Notes: generated by a model not told the origin, from the letters alone. DNA of 42,836 nucleotides from Streptantibioticus parmotrematis (GCF_019890615.1 NZ_JAINVZ010000039.1:1-42836); one strand, 5' to 3'. Shown: positions 34,237-42,608, numbered from the stretch's first letter. Numbers and translations are program-made.

Positions 34237-34290
34237 CCCGGTCTTATTGCACAATGGTTGCAGGTACTCATTGAGCGCATTAAGTCAGAG
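34237..34290 (+). promoter_or_regulatory. AT-rich probable promoter of the tsaD-GNAT-alaS cassette
   Basis: A stretch with unusually low GC for this window. It contains two TTGCA strings (34246 and 34258 region) and, 16 bases after the second, TTAAGT, which could serve as -35 and -10 elements. An imperfect inverted pair CAATG...CATTG, 13 bases apart, overlaps it and could be a regulator site. This is a pattern reading only. Confidence 0.35.
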
Positions 34291-34306
34291 GTGTCGGGAG
34301 GCCGTG

Positions 34307-35383
34307 GTGGCGGGTTCGGATTCGCCGGTGGTGCTGGGGATCGAGTCGTCGTGCGACGAAACAGGGGCGGGCCTGGTGCGGGACGGGGTGCTGCTGGGGC
34401 ACGCGGTGGCGTCCAGCATGGACGAGCACGCGCGGTTCGGCGGCGTGGTGCCCGAGATCGCCTCCCGGGCGCACGTGCACGCCATGGGCCCGGTGGTGCG
34501 GCAGGCGCTCGCGGAGGCGGGTCTGCGGCTCGCCGACGTCGGCGCGGTGGCGGTGACCACGGGTCCCGGCCTGTCGGGGGCGTTGCAGGTGGGCGTGGCC
34601 GCGGCGAAGTCCTACGCGTACACCCTGGGCGTCCCGTTGTACGGGGTCCACCACCTCGCGGGGCACGTGGCCGCCGACACCCTGGAGCACGGCCCGCTGC
34701 CCGACCCCTGCATGGTCCTGATCGTCTCCGGCGGCCACACCTCACTGCTGCTCGTACGGGATCTCGCCCGCGACCCCATCATCCACCTCGGGGACACCCT
34801 CGACGACGCCGCCGGGGAATGCTTCGACAAGGTCGCCCGCGTGCTCGGCCTGCCCTACCCGGGCGGCCCCGCGATCGACCGGGCCGCACGCGAGGGCGAT
34901 CCGGACGCCATCCGCTTCCCGCGGCCCCTGACCGGGCCGCGCGACGACCGCTACGCCTTCTCCTTCTCCGGCCTGAAGACGGCCGCCGCCCGCTGGGCGG
35001 AGGCTCACAACGGCGGATCGCTCCACGTCGCCGACGCGGCCGCCTCGTTGCAGGAGGCGGTCGCCGACGTCCTCACCCGCAAGGCGGTCACCGCCTGCCG
35101 CGACCACGACGTGAAGACCCTGGTCGTGGTCGGCGGAGTGGCCGCCAACTCCCGCGTACGGGCACTGGCCCAGGAGCGCTGCGCGGCCGCCGGCATCGAA
35201 CTGCGCGTCCCGCCGCTGAAGTTGTGCACCGACAACGGCGCGATGATCGCCGCCGTCGGCGACCTCCTCGTGCGCGCCGGGGCCCAGCCCGCCCGGCTGG
35301 ACGTCTCGATCGACCCTTCCGCACCCCTGGAGCACGCCACCCTGCACCCCGTCGCCGCCCCGGCCGCTCCACGAGTCGCGTGA
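34307..35383 (+). CDS. TsaD-like tRNA threonylcarbamoyladenosine protein, probable second copy
   Basis: A 358-residue TsaD/Kae1/YgjD-family protein. In the normal pathway TsaD transfers threonylcarbamoyl to A37 of ANN-reading tRNAs with TsaB and TsaE. Full family motifs are present: [48 protein letters not shown], the metal-binding [39 protein letters not shown] and [15 protein letters not shown] chose GTG 34307, five bases after GGGAGG; GTG 34304 is possible. No tsaB, tsaE or tsaC is nearby, although these are usually clustered with housekeeping tsaD in actinobacteria. It overlaps the GNAT gene by 4 bp and leads the cassette ending in alaS. Being a second copy is inferred from context. Confidence 0.88.
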   Translation: MAGSDSPVVLGIESSCDETGAGLVRDGVLLGHAVASSMDEHARFGGVVPEIASRAHVHAMGPVVRQALAEAGLRLADVGAVAVTTGPGLSGALQVGVAAAKSYAYTLGVPLYGVHHLAGHVAADTLEHGPLPDPCMVLIVSGGHTSLLLVRDLARDPIIHLGDTLDDAAGECFDKVARVLGLPYPGGPAIDRAAREGDPDAIRFPRPLTGPRDDRYAFSFSGLKTAAARWAEAHNGGSLHVADAAASLQEAVADVLTRKAVTACRDHDVKTLVVVGGVAANSRVRALAQERCAAAGIELRVPPLKLCTDNGAMIAAVGDLLVRAGAQPARLDVSIDPSAPLEHATLHPVAAPAAPRVA

Positions 35384-35943
35384 TCACGGTGCGGACCGTC
35401 CTTCTGTGCGGCCGGGAGGTGCTGCCGCACGCCGCCGCCCTGCGCGAGGTGTACGCCGACGCCTTCGGCGACGCGCCCTGGCACGAGGATGACACGTACG
35501 CCGACGCGTTCCTGAGCCGACTGGAGGGCCACGCCGACCGGCCCGGGTTCCATGCCGCGCTGGCCTTCGACGGGCAGCGGCTGCTGGGCTTCTGCACGGC
35601 CTGGCTCACCCCCGCGCCGTTCCCCGGCGACCGCTGCTACCCCCAGGTCGCCGCGGCGCTCGGCCCCGAACTGACCGGCTCCTGGCTCTGCGGCAGCCAG
35701 GAGATCGACGAACTCGCCGTGCGCGCCGAGGCCAGGGGCCGCGGTCTGGGCACCGCACTCCTCGATGCCGTCACCAGCAAGGCGCCCGACGACTCGTCGT
35801 GGCTGATGACGTCGGTACGCGCCCCGGACGCCGTGCGCTTCTACCGGCACCTGGGCTGGCGGCAGATCGTCCACCCAGCTCCGGAAGGCCGTGGCATGGC
35901 GGTCTTCCTCGCCCCGCGCCACCCCGCCATCCCGTCCGACTGA
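35380..35943 (+). CDS. GNAT-family N-acetyltransferase
   Basis: A 187-residue acetyltransferase of the GNAT superfamily. The acetyl-CoA-binding motif A is [23 protein letters not shown] (Q/RxxGxG/A form RGRGLG), followed by [22 protein letters not shown], the family's motif B. The N-terminal part ([20 protein letters not shown]) is typical of the fold. The GTG at 35380 overlaps the tsaD-like stop by 4 bp. A GNAT protein (RimI) normally sits between tsaB and tsaD in actinobacteria, but this one is not close to RimI in its N-terminal half. Its substrate could be a tRNA, an amino acid or a small molecule; the sequence does not say. Confidence 0.85.
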   Translation: MITVRTVLLCGREVLPHAAALREVYADAFGDAPWHEDDTYADAFLSRLEGHADRPGFHAALAFDGQRLLGFCTAWLTPAPFPGDRCYPQVAAALGPELTGSWLCGSQEIDELAVRAEARGRGLGTALLDAVTSKAPDDSSWLMTSVRAPDAVRFYRHLGWRQIVHPAPEGRGMAVFLAPRHPAIPSD

Positions 35944-35964
35944 GCCGATTCGGAGCACCTCCCC

Positions 35965-38610
35965 TTGCGCACCGCCGAGATCCGTACCCGTTTCCTGGAC
36001 TTCTTCGCCGCCCGCGGTCACACCGTGGTCCCCAGCGCGCCGCTGCCCACGCCCGATCCCACGCTGCTGTTCGTCAACGCCGGCATGGTCCCGTTCAAGC
36101 CGTACCTGACCGGTGAACGCACGGCGCCGTGGCCCCGGGCGACCAGCGTGCAGAAGTGCGTGCGCACCCTGGACATCGAGGAGGTCGGCAGGACCACCCG
36201 GCACGGCTCGTTCTTCCAGATGAACGGGAACTTCTCCTTCGGCGACTACTTCAAGCGCGAGGCCGTCGCCTTCGCCTGGGAACTGTCCACGACGCCGGTC
36301 GCGGACGGCGGCTACGGGCTCGACCCCGACCGGATCTGGGTGACCGTCCACCACTCCGACAGCGAGGCGCGCGGCATCTGGCGCGAGGTGGCGGGGCTGC
36401 CGGAACGGCGGATCGTGGCGCGTGGGGACGAGGACAACTTCTGGTCGATGGGCGTGCCGGGCCCGTGCGGTCCGTGCTCGGAGCTGTACTACGACCGCGG
36501 CCCGTCGCTGGGCCGTGAGGGCGGACCGGCAGTCGACGAGGACCGCTACATGGAGTTCTGGAACCTGGTCTTCATGCAGTACGAACGCGGCGAGGGCGCG
36601 GGCAAGTCCGGGTATCCGGTCCTCGGCGAGCTGCCCCGCCGCAACATCGACACCGGCATGGGCCTGGAACGCATGGCCACCCTGCTCCAGGGCAAGGACA
36701 ACCTCTACGAGATCGACGAGACCCGCCCGATCCTGGACCGGGCCGCCGAACTCGCCTCCGTGCGCTACGGATCCGACCCCCAGGCCGACGTACGGCTGCG
36801 GGTGGTCGCCGACCACGTGCGCACCGCGTTGATGCTGCTGGCCGACGGCACCGCGCCCGGCAACGAGGGCCGCGGCTACGTCCTGCGCCGCATCATGCGC
36901 CGCGCCGTCCGCTCGATGCGCCAACTCGGCTACCAGGAACCGGCGTTGCCCGAGCTGCTGGCCACGGCCCGGGACTGCATGGCACCCGGCTACCCCGAGG
37001 TCACGGAATCCTACGCGCGGATCAGCGACCAGGCGTGCGGCGAGGAGGACGCCTTCCGCGCGACGCTCAAGCAGGGCACCACCGTTCTCGACACCGCCGT
37101 GTCCCAGGTCAAGAAGGACGGCGGGCGCACGTTGCCGGGAGCGCAGGCGTTCCTGCTGCACGACACGTACGGCTTCCCCATCGACCTGACCCTGGAGATG
37201 GCCGCGGAGCAGGGTGTCGAGGTGGACCGCGAGGGGTTCACGGCCCTCATGGACGACCAGCGCGAGCGGGCCCGCGCCGACGCCCGCGCCCGCAAGTCCG
37301 GTGGTACGGCGGACACTTCCGCGCTGCGCGCGCTGCTGGACGCGAACGGCCCCACCGACTGGCGGGCCTGGGACACGTTGACGACGGAGTCGCGGGTGCT
37401 GGGCGTCCTGGGCGCCACCGGGCCGGTGCCGGTCGCCCGTGCGGGCGAGATCGTCACCGTGGTCCTGGACCGCACCCCCTTCTACGCCGAGTCCGGCGGC
37501 CAGGACAGCGACGCCGGACGGATCTCGGGGGCTGGCGCGGAGGCCGAGGTCCTCGACGTCCAGCGGCCCCTGCCCGGGCTGGTCGCCCACCAAGTACGCG
37601 TCACAGCGGGCGAATTGGCGGTCGGTGACTCCGTGGTCGCCGCCGTCGACCCCGAGTGGCGGCTCGGCGCCCGCCAGGCGCACTCCGGCACCCACGTCCT
37701 GCACGCCGCCCTGCGCGAGATCCTGGGCCCCACGGCCCTGCAGTCCGGCTCCTACAACCGTCCCGGCTACCTGCGCCTGGACTTCCCCTGGCGCGGCGCC
37801 CTGTCCCCCACGGTCCGCGGCGAGATCGAGGAGGCCGCCAACCGCGCCCTGCGCGGGGACCTCCCGGTCGGGGTGCGCTGGATGACCCTGCCCGAGGCCA
37901 AGCAGATCGGCGCGCTCGCCCTCTTCGACGAGACGTACGGGGAGAAGGTCCGGGTCGTCGAGATCGGCGGCGCGTGGTCGCGGGAGCTGTGCGGCGGCAC
38001 CCACGTCGCGCACGCCTCCCAGATCGGCACCGTCGCCCTGACCGCCGAGTCGTCGGTCGGCGCGGGCATGCGGCGCGTGGAGGCCGCCGTGGGAATCGAG
38101 GGCTTCGGCTATCTCGCCCGCGAACGCGACCTGGTCTCCCGCATCTCCGACCAACTCGGCTCACCGCGAGGGGAGTTGCCCGAGCGTATCGCGGGCCTCC
38201 TGGACCGGCTGAAGGCGGCGGACCGGGAGAACGCCCGCCTGAAGTCCGAGGCGACAACGGTGCGGGCCGCTGAACTGGCCGCCGGAGGCGTCGACGCGAA
38301 CGGCTCCCTGGTCGTCACCACGACCGTGCGGGGCACCGCGGCCGACGCGCGGGCCCTGGCCCTGGCCGTCCGCGACCGGCTTCCCACCGGGCAGGCCGGT
38401 GTGGTGGCGGTGGCCACCGAGGACGGCGGCCTCGTCGTCACCCTCAACCGTCCCGCCAAAGAGGCGGGACTCGACGCCTCCGCCCTCGTCAAGCGTCTGT
38501 TGAACGGCCGCGGCGGCGGCTCGGCGCAGATCGCCCAGGGAGGTGGCGTGCCACGCGACCGGCTTCGCCAGGTGCTGGCCGACGTGCCGCGCGTCGCCTC
38601 GACGAACTGA
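35965..38610 (+). CDS. alaS: Alanyl-tRNA synthetase, probable second copy
   Basis: A complete 881-residue class II alanyl-tRNA synthetase. The catalytic core has MVPFKPYLTG, RATSVQKCVRTLDIEEVGRT and HGSFFQMNGNFSFGDYFKRE, then IDTGMGLERMATLLQG and RGYVLRRIMRRAVR. The editing domain has the zinc sites HSGTHVLH and CGGTHVAH. The C-Ala domain is present with an RGTAADARALALAVRD segment, and GGGSAQIAQGGG closes the protein. Thus charging and editing should both be intact. The TTG start at 35965 has GGAG nine bases upstream; the gene is 21 bases after the GNAT gene. I infer a second copy because housekeeping alaS in Streptomyces lies with other housekeeping genes, and this core differs from my memory of that protein (NGNFSF rather than CGNFSF). 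Confidence 0.93.
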   Translation: MRTAEIRTRFLDFFAARGHTVVPSAPLPTPDPTLLFVNAGMVPFKPYLTGERTAPWPRATSVQKCVRTLDIEEVGRTTRHGSFFQMNGNFSFGDYFKREAVAFAWELSTTPVADGGYGLDPDRIWVTVHHSDSEARGIWREVAGLPERRIVARGDEDNFWSMGVPGPCGPCSELYYDRGPSLGREGGPAVDEDRYMEFWNLVFMQYERGEGAGKSGYPVLGELPRRNIDTGMGLERMATLLQGKDNLYEIDETRPILDRAAELASVRYGSDPQADVRLRVVADHVRTALMLLADGTAPGNEGRGYVLRRIMRRAVRSMRQLGYQEPALPELLATARDCMAPGYPEVTESYARISDQACGEEDAFRATLKQGTTVLDTAVSQVKKDGGRTLPGAQAFLLHDTYGFPIDLTLEMAAEQGVEVDREGFTALMDDQRERARADARARKSGGTADTSALRALLDANGPTDWRAWDTLTTESRVLGVLGATGPVPVARAGEIVTVVLDRTPFYAESGGQDSDAGRISGAGAEAEVLDVQRPLPGLVAHQVRVTAGELAVGDSVVAAVDPEWRLGARQAHSGTHVLHAALREILGPTALQSGSYNRPGYLRLDFPWRGALSPTVRGEIEEAANRALRGDLPVGVRWMTLPEAKQIGALALFDETYGEKVRVVEIGGAWSRELCGGTHVAHASQIGTVALTAESSVGAGMRRVEAAVGIEGFGYLARERDLVSRISDQLGSPRGELPERIAGLLDRLKAADRENARLKSEATTVRAAELAAGGVDANGSLVVTTTVRGTAADARALALAVRDRLPTGQAGVVAVATEDGGLVVTLNRPAKEAGLDASALVKRLLNGRGGGSAQIAQGGGVPRDRLRQVLADVPRVASTN

Positions 38611-38704
38611 ACGGATCCGTAAAGACGCGACCAGGATTTTCTTGCCAAGAGCTTGCAACTGGGACCACTTGTCAGTGGCTCGATCCGGCCCCTAGTCTTG
38701 CCGG

Positions 38705-38885
38705 GCCGTGGTGTTCGGGAAGACCGGTGGGATACCGGAGCGGCCCTCGCCACTGTGATCAGGGAGTCACCGCGTCACTCCGCTCCGGCCCGGCCGGAGC
38801 GGAACGACAAGCCACTGGGCGCCTCGGCGTTCGGGAAGGCGGACGCGGCGGCGTTCGACCTGTCAGCCAGGAGACCGGCCACGGC
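38705..38885 (+). ncRNA. Cobalamin (B12) riboswitch
   Basis: Leader RNA between alaS and the NiCoT gene with the conserved cobalamin-riboswitch blocks in order. A closing helix is formed by GCCGTGG (38705-38711) and CCACGGC (38879-38885). Then come GGGAAGACCGGTGGGATACC and CGGAGCGGCCCTCGCCACTG, the AAGCCACTGGGCGCC arm, GGGAAGGCGGACGCGGCGG, and the B12 box AGCCAGGAGACCGGCC (38865-38880). Binding of adenosylcobalamin to such leaders lowers expression of the gene downstream, here by masking translation or ending transcription. The distance to the NiCoT start is about 46 bases. Confidence 0.9.
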
Positions 38886-38931
38886 ACCGCATGACGAACT
38901 GTCCACGAGGTGCTGGAGAGGCTGCCCCGAC

Positions 38932-40053
38932 ATGGCCCTGCCCGAAAAGACGTCCGCGTCCCCGGACGCACCCGCGATCCCCCAGCGCTTCGGCCGGGCC
39001 GACTGGATACGCACCGCGGTCCTGCTGTCGGTCATCGCCGCCCTGCACGTGCTGGCCTTCGCGATCCTGGTGATGATGGTCGCGCCGCACCACTACACCG
39101 TGGGCAAGCAGGCGTTCGGCGTCGGCCTCGGGGTGACCGCGTACACCCTCGGCATGCGGCACGCGTTCGACGCCGACCACATCGCCGCCATCGACAACAC
39201 CACCCGCAAGCTGATGGCCGACGGGCAGCGTCCGATATCCGTGGGATTCTGGTTCGCCATCGGACACTCCACCATCGTCGTCGCGATGGCCGGACTCATC
39301 GCCGCCGGGGCCAAGGTCGCCGGGACCCTCGTCGACGAGAACTCCTCGGCGCACGTCACCCTCGGCGTGATCGGCACCACGGTGTCGGGCACCTTCCTCT
39401 ACCTGATCGCCGCGCTCAACCTCGTCGCCCTCGCCGGCATCTACCGCGTCTTCAAGGCCATGCGCGCCGGGAACTTCGACGAACACGAGCTGGAGAAGCA
39501 CCTCGACAACCGCGGCTTCATGAACCGCCTCCTGGGCCGCCTGACCAAGTCGATCCGCCGACCCGGCCAGATGTATCCGGTGGGCGTGCTGTTCGGGCTC
39601 GGCTTCGACACCGCCACCGAGGTCGCCCTCATGGTGATGGCGGGTTCGGGTGCGGCGGCGGGGCTGCCGTGGTACGCGATCCTGTGCCTGCCCCTGCTGT
39701 TCGCGGCGGGCATGAGCCTGTTCGACACCCTCGACGGCACGTTCATGAACTTCGCCTACCACTGGGCGTTCTCCAACCCGGTGCGCAAGGTCTACTACAA
39801 CCTCACCATCACCGGCCTGTCCATCGCCGTCGCCTTCGTCATCGGCACCATCGAACTCGTCGGCGTCCTGCACGACAACGTGGGCCTCAGGGACGGGCTC
39901 ACGAACTGGATCTCCGGCATCGACCTCAACAACGTCGGCTACGTCATCGTCGGCCTCTTCGTCGTCGTGTGGGCCTGCGCCCTCGCCTACTGGCGCATCG
40001 CCAAGGTCGAACACCGCTGGGGCACCAAGACGGAGGCCACGGAAGCGGGCTGA
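38932..40053 (+). CDS. NiCoT-family cobalt/nickel permease, B12-controlled
   Basis: A 373-residue permease of the NiCoT family (NixA/HoxN/NhlF). The ligand-binding signature RHAFDADHIAAIDN (HX4DH in helix 2) is present. Also seen are GFWFAIGHSTIVVAMAGLIA, VLFGLGFDTATEVALMVMAG and LFAAGMSLFDTLDGTFMNFA, which together define the family. Eight membrane segments can be counted. ATG 38932 follows GGAGAGG by ten bases; an upstream open frame exists only because the riboswitch lacks stops. Regulation by a cobalamin riboswitch indicates that cobalt for B12 synthesis is the main cargo. It follows the alaS gene but has its own control. Confidence 0.94.
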   Translation: MALPEKTSASPDAPAIPQRFGRADWIRTAVLLSVIAALHVLAFAILVMMVAPHHYTVGKQAFGVGLGVTAYTLGMRHAFDADHIAAIDNTTRKLMADGQRPISVGFWFAIGHSTIVVAMAGLIAAGAKVAGTLVDENSSAHVTLGVIGTTVSGTFLYLIAALNLVALAGIYRVFKAMRAGNFDEHELEKHLDNRGFMNRLLGRLTKSIRRPGQMYPVGVLFGLGFDTATEVALMVMAGSGAAAGLPWYAILCLPLLFAAGMSLFDTLDGTFMNFAYHWAFSNPVRKVYYNLTITGLSIAVAFVIGTIELVGVLHDNVGLRDGLTNWISGIDLNNVGYVIVGLFVVVWACALAYWRIAKVEHRWGTKTEATEAG

Positions 40054-40066
40054 CCCGCCGGTCCCC

Positions 40067-40113
40067 CGCCCACGCCTCGCACGGCCGGAAGGCGGCCGCG
40101 CGAGGCGTGGGCG
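40067..40113 (+). terminator. Rho-independent-type terminator after NiCoT gene
   Basis: A 14-base perfect stem, CGCCCACGCCTCGC (40067-40080) pairing with GCGAGGCGTGGGCG (40100-40113), encloses a second GGCC-type hairpin. It lies 14 bases after the NiCoT stop. No long U tract follows, as is usual in high-GC actinobacteria. Confidence 0.75.
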
Positions 40114-40164
40114 TTCGATGCAGGACGCCCGACGGCGGGCGGACCAGGTGAGGTGAGGAATCCC

Positions 40165-40473
40165 ATGTCCACACACGCGCCGAAGCCGACTCGGATGCGG
40201 CTCAACGGCCGGGAGATCGTGCTTCTTGCACAAGAGGAGTACGAGCGGCTCGACGCCAGCCGACGACAGGTCGGCGCCCAGCACACCCGTCTGAGAAAGG
40301 CACGTCAGCAGCTCGACACCCTGGAGGAACTGGTGGCGCAGGCGCGCGCCTTGCTCGCGACGCGCGCGCCGCACACCTGCTCCGGTTCGCTCCGGGAATC
40401 GGATGCCACGAGGCCGGAGTGCCCAGCCTGCCGCTTCCTCACCCGCAGCCGGGACGAAGGACAGCCGCGGTAA
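40165..40473 (+). CDS. Small coiled-coil protein, unknown
   Basis: A 102-residue protein. The start is MSTHAPKPTRMRLNGREIVL, then LAQEEYERLDASRRQVGAQH and a long coiled-coil helix RLRKARQQLDTLEELVAQAR. The end contains three cysteines (HTCSGS, PECPACRF), of which the CPAC pair may bind metal. The segment VLLAQEEYERLDASRRQ resembles the start of Phd/YefM-type antitoxins (VxxSxEEYExL), but no toxin gene is next to it. ATG 40165 follows GTGAGG. It is convergent with the amidase gene at 40544. Confidence 0.6.
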   Translation: MSTHAPKPTRMRLNGREIVLLAQEEYERLDASRRQVGAQHTRLRKARQQLDTLEELVAQARALLATRAPHTCSGSLRESDATRPECPACRFLTRSRDEGQPR

Positions 40474-40543
40474 CGAGCCGTTCGTCACGGCGCCCCCTTA
40501 CGGCCTGGGAACGCGCCCGCTGCGTGAACGCCTTCCACCGGGC

Positions 40544-41488
40544 TCAGTCCGTGGCGGTGAGCGGTGCGTAGGCGTCCGGGCGGCGGGTCGTGAGGAACGG
40601 GAACAGCTCCAGCCAGTCGCGCCGCGCGTCCAGGTCGAGGTCCGCGACCAGCACGGCCGCCTCGTCGCGCGGGGCCTGGGCCAGGACGCGGCCGTAGGGG
40701 TCGGCGATGAACGAACTGCCGTAGAAGGTCAGGCCGTTCTCGGAGCCTATGCGGTTCGGCACGACCATGAACGTCGCGTTGGCGGCGGCGTTGCCGGTGA
40801 TCACCCGCTGCCAGATCGGCTGGGTGTCGAACCCGGGGTGACCGGGCTCGGAGCCGATGGCCGTGGGGTAGACGAGGACGTCGGCACCGGCCAGCGAGTA
40901 GGCGCGAGCCAGCTCGGGGAACCACTGGTCCCAGCAGGTCGGCAGGCCGAACCGCGCGTCGTCCACGGTGACCAGGGGAAAGGCGTCGTCGCCCGCAGGT
41001 CCCTGGCGGAACCAGTGGTCCTCGTAGTACCCCTCGGAGACCGGGATGTGGGTCTTGCGGGTGCGCTGGACCAGCGTGCCGTCCGGGGCGACCAGGATGG
41101 CCGTGTTGTAGCCCAGGTCGTCCTCCCGGCCGCCGGGCGCGGGCGCCTTCTCGTAGAGGGAGGCGTGCACGTGGACCCCGTGCGCGCGGGCCGCCTCCGC
41201 GGCGAAGGCGAACGTCGGTCCGGTGGTCAGGTCCTCGGGCTCGGCGGGCTCCGGGTGGTCGGCCTTGCGGACGACCGCGAAGTACGGGGACAGCGTCAGC
41301 TCCTGGAGACACACGACCCGCGCACCCTCGGCGGCGGCGAGGCGGATGCCCTCCAGCAGGGCGGCGCGGTGCTCGGCCGGGTCGCGGTGCCAGCGCTGCT
41401 GGACCGCGGCGACGCGTATCGGGGAGCGGTCGGCGGGACGCGTGCGAGCCGGGGACGCGGGCGGGTGGTAAGCGGTGATCAAACGCAT
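40544..41488 (-). CDS. Nitrilase-superfamily amidase (N-carbamoylputrescine amidase-like)
   Basis: A 314-residue carbon-nitrogen hydrolase. The catalytic triad is clear: Glu in VVCLQELTLSPYF, Lys in RTRKTHIPVSEGYYE, Cys in GLPTCWDQWFPELARAY. The PTCWDQWFPE block and the ending VPNRIG...TFYGSSFIADPYGRV are typical of the N-carbamoylputrescine amidase / beta-ureidopropionase branch, which releases ammonia and carbon dioxide from carbamoyl amines. ATG 41488 is chosen because the sequence upstream holds the operators. It is divergent from the LacI gene at 41602. Substrate may be a carbamoyl polyamine or a related compound; regulation by the LacI-type protein is expected from the twin palindromes. 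Confidence 0.88.
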   Translation of the reverse strand: MRLITAYHPPASPARTRPADRSPIRVAAVQQRWHRDPAEHRAALLEGIRLAAAEGARVVCLQELTLSPYFAVVRKADHPEPAEPEDLTTGPTFAFAAEAARAHGVHVHASLYEKAPAPGGREDDLGYNTAILVAPDGTLVQRTRKTHIPVSEGYYEDHWFRQGPAGDDAFPLVTVDDARFGLPTCWDQWFPELARAYSLAGADVLVYPTAIGSEPGHPGFDTQPIWQRVITGNAAANATFMVVPNRIGSENGLTFYGSSFIADPYGRVLAQAPRDEAAVLVADLDLDARRDWLELFPFLTTRRPDAYAPLTATD

Positions 41489-41519
41489 GGTGGTTCCAGA
41501 CACTGGGTGGCGAGACGTT

Positions 41520-41537
41520 TGCCGGAACGTTCCGGCA
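41520..41537. promoter_or_regulatory. LacI-type operator, copy 1
   Basis: A perfect 18-base palindrome, TGCCGGAACGTTCCGGCA. It lies 32 bases upstream of the amidase start and shares its 18 bases with copy 2. Palindromes with a central CG are typical for LacI/GalR-family proteins. Confidence 0.85.
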
Positions 41538-41551
41538 GCACGACGGTAGCC

Positions 41552-41573
41552 CTTGCCGGAACGTTCCGGCAAG
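41552..41573. promoter_or_regulatory. LacI-type operator, copy 2
   Basis: A perfect 22-base palindrome whose inner 20 bases are TTGCCGGAACGTTCCGGCAA. Its centre is 34 bases from that of copy 1 and about 40 bases before the LacI start, so a dimer at each site could control both divergent promoters. Confidence 0.88.
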
Positions 41574-41601
41574 AGCAGTCCTGGGGTTAGAATCCCGAAG
41601 C

Positions 41602-42594
41602 GTGACCACCCGTACCGTGACCCTCCTCGACGTCGCCCGCGCCGCGGGGCTGTCCAAGAGCACCGTCTCCGACGCGCTCCAGGGCTCCGGACGGGTGGCG
41701 GAAGCGACGCGTGAGCGCGTACGCGAGATCGCCGACGGCCTCGGGTACCGCCCCAACAGCGCGGCCCGGCGGCTGCGCCGCGCCAGCACCGGGGCGATCG
41801 GCCTGCATCTGCCGCACACCGCGACCCGCCTCGACTACTACATGAACCTCGCCTTCGGAGCCGTCGAACGTGCCCAGGAGGAAGGGCTGGACGTCGTCCT
41901 GCTCGGCACGCCTACCGCGGCACACGGCCCGCTGGCCACCCGCGTGGACGGGCTCCTCGTCATCGACCCGGAGGCCGGTGACACCGCGGTCCCGGGCCTG
42001 CTGGACGCCGGGGTGCCCGTGGTCACCGGCGAGCGCTATCCCGGCCCCGTCCTCTGCGGCGCGGTGGTCTGCGACAACGCGGCCTCCCTGACCGCGCTCC
42101 TGGACCACGTACGCGGCAACGGCGCCCGCCGGCCGGGCCTCCTCGCCCCCGAAGGCGACTCCGCCTGGGCGCAGGCACTGCGGTCGACGGCCACCTCCTG
42201 GGCCGCGAAGCACCGGATCCCGGTCGTCGTGCGGTCCGTGCCCTTCGTGGCGACGCCCGGCGAAGCGGCGGAGGCGACCCGGCTCCTGCTCGCGGAGGAC
42301 CCCGCGATCGACGCGGTGATCTGCGGCCCCGACGGCGCGGCTCCCGGTGTCCTGGGCGCGGCGATCGCGGCGGGCCGCGCCGTCGGCCGCGACTTCCTGG
42401 TCGCCTCCTGCGTGGACGGCGTGGCCACCCGGACCAGCCACCCGCCGATCACCGCCATCGACCTGCGCCCCGCCGACTACGGCCGCGCCTGCGCCGCCCT
42501 CCTGTGCGACATCCTGGCCGAGCGCACACCGGCGGACGCGATCCGCCACCACGACTGGGCACTGGAGACACGCGCCTCCACGCTGCCCGGCTGA
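41602..42594 (+). CDS. LacI-family transcriptional repressor
   Basis: A 330-residue LacI/GalR-type regulator. The N-terminal HTH and hinge read TLLDVARAAGLSKSTVSDAL, QGSGRVAEATRERVREIADG and LGYRPNSAARRLRRAST. The periplasmic-binding-protein-like effector domain follows (IGLHLPHTATRLDYYMNLAF, RVDGLLVIDPEAG, VVCDNAASLTALLDHV, AVICGPDGAAPGVLGAAIAA and ITAIDLRPADYGRACAALLC). GTG at 41602 is the start; there is little ribosome-site signal, so a leaderless message is possible. It is divergent from the amidase gene. The two palindromes between them are the likely operators, giving autoregulation and repression of the amidase gene. Confidence 0.93.
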   Translation: MTTRTVTLLDVARAAGLSKSTVSDALQGSGRVAEATRERVREIADGLGYRPNSAARRLRRASTGAIGLHLPHTATRLDYYMNLAFGAVERAQEEGLDVVLLGTPTAAHGPLATRVDGLLVIDPEAGDTAVPGLLDAGVPVVTGERYPGPVLCGAVVCDNAASLTALLDHVRGNGARRPGLLAPEGDSAWAQALRSTATSWAAKHRIPVVVRSVPFVATPGEAAEATRLLLAEDPAIDAVICGPDGAAPGVLGAAIAAGRAVGRDFLVASCVDGVATRTSHPPITAIDLRPADYGRACAALLCDILAERTPADAIRHHDWALETRASTLPG

Positions 42595-42608
42595 CGCCGT
42601 CCCAGGCC

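Larger units (their letters stand above)
33319..34306. other. Long decayed intergenic interval
   Basis: Almost 1 kb between the SmtB-type gene and the tsaD-like gene with no intact gene. It contains a short MFS-like remnant (33590-33725). Several Arg/Pro-rich frames elsewhere in it are not convincing. A 54-codon minus-strand frame (34271-34107) encodes a protein-like tail, [17 protein letters not shown], possibly the end of a lost gene. The last 60 bases are AT-rich compared with the surroundings and likely hold the cassette promoter. Confidence 0.5.

Noticed and set aside
35005-38154. A 1049-codon minus-strand open frame opposite alaS
   Set aside because: It is antisense to clearly recognisable tsaD, GNAT and AlaRS coding sequence. 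Its length results from high GC lacking stops, and its composition is that of a shadow.
40165-40473. Antitoxin call for the small coiled-coil protein
   Set aside because: Only a short VLLAQEEYERL segment resembles Phd/YefM, and there is no adjacent toxin-like gene.
38863-40488. A 541-codon minus-strand frame opposite the NiCoT gene
   Set aside because: It runs antisense through the riboswitch and the NiCoT permease and has no membrane or domain signature of its own.
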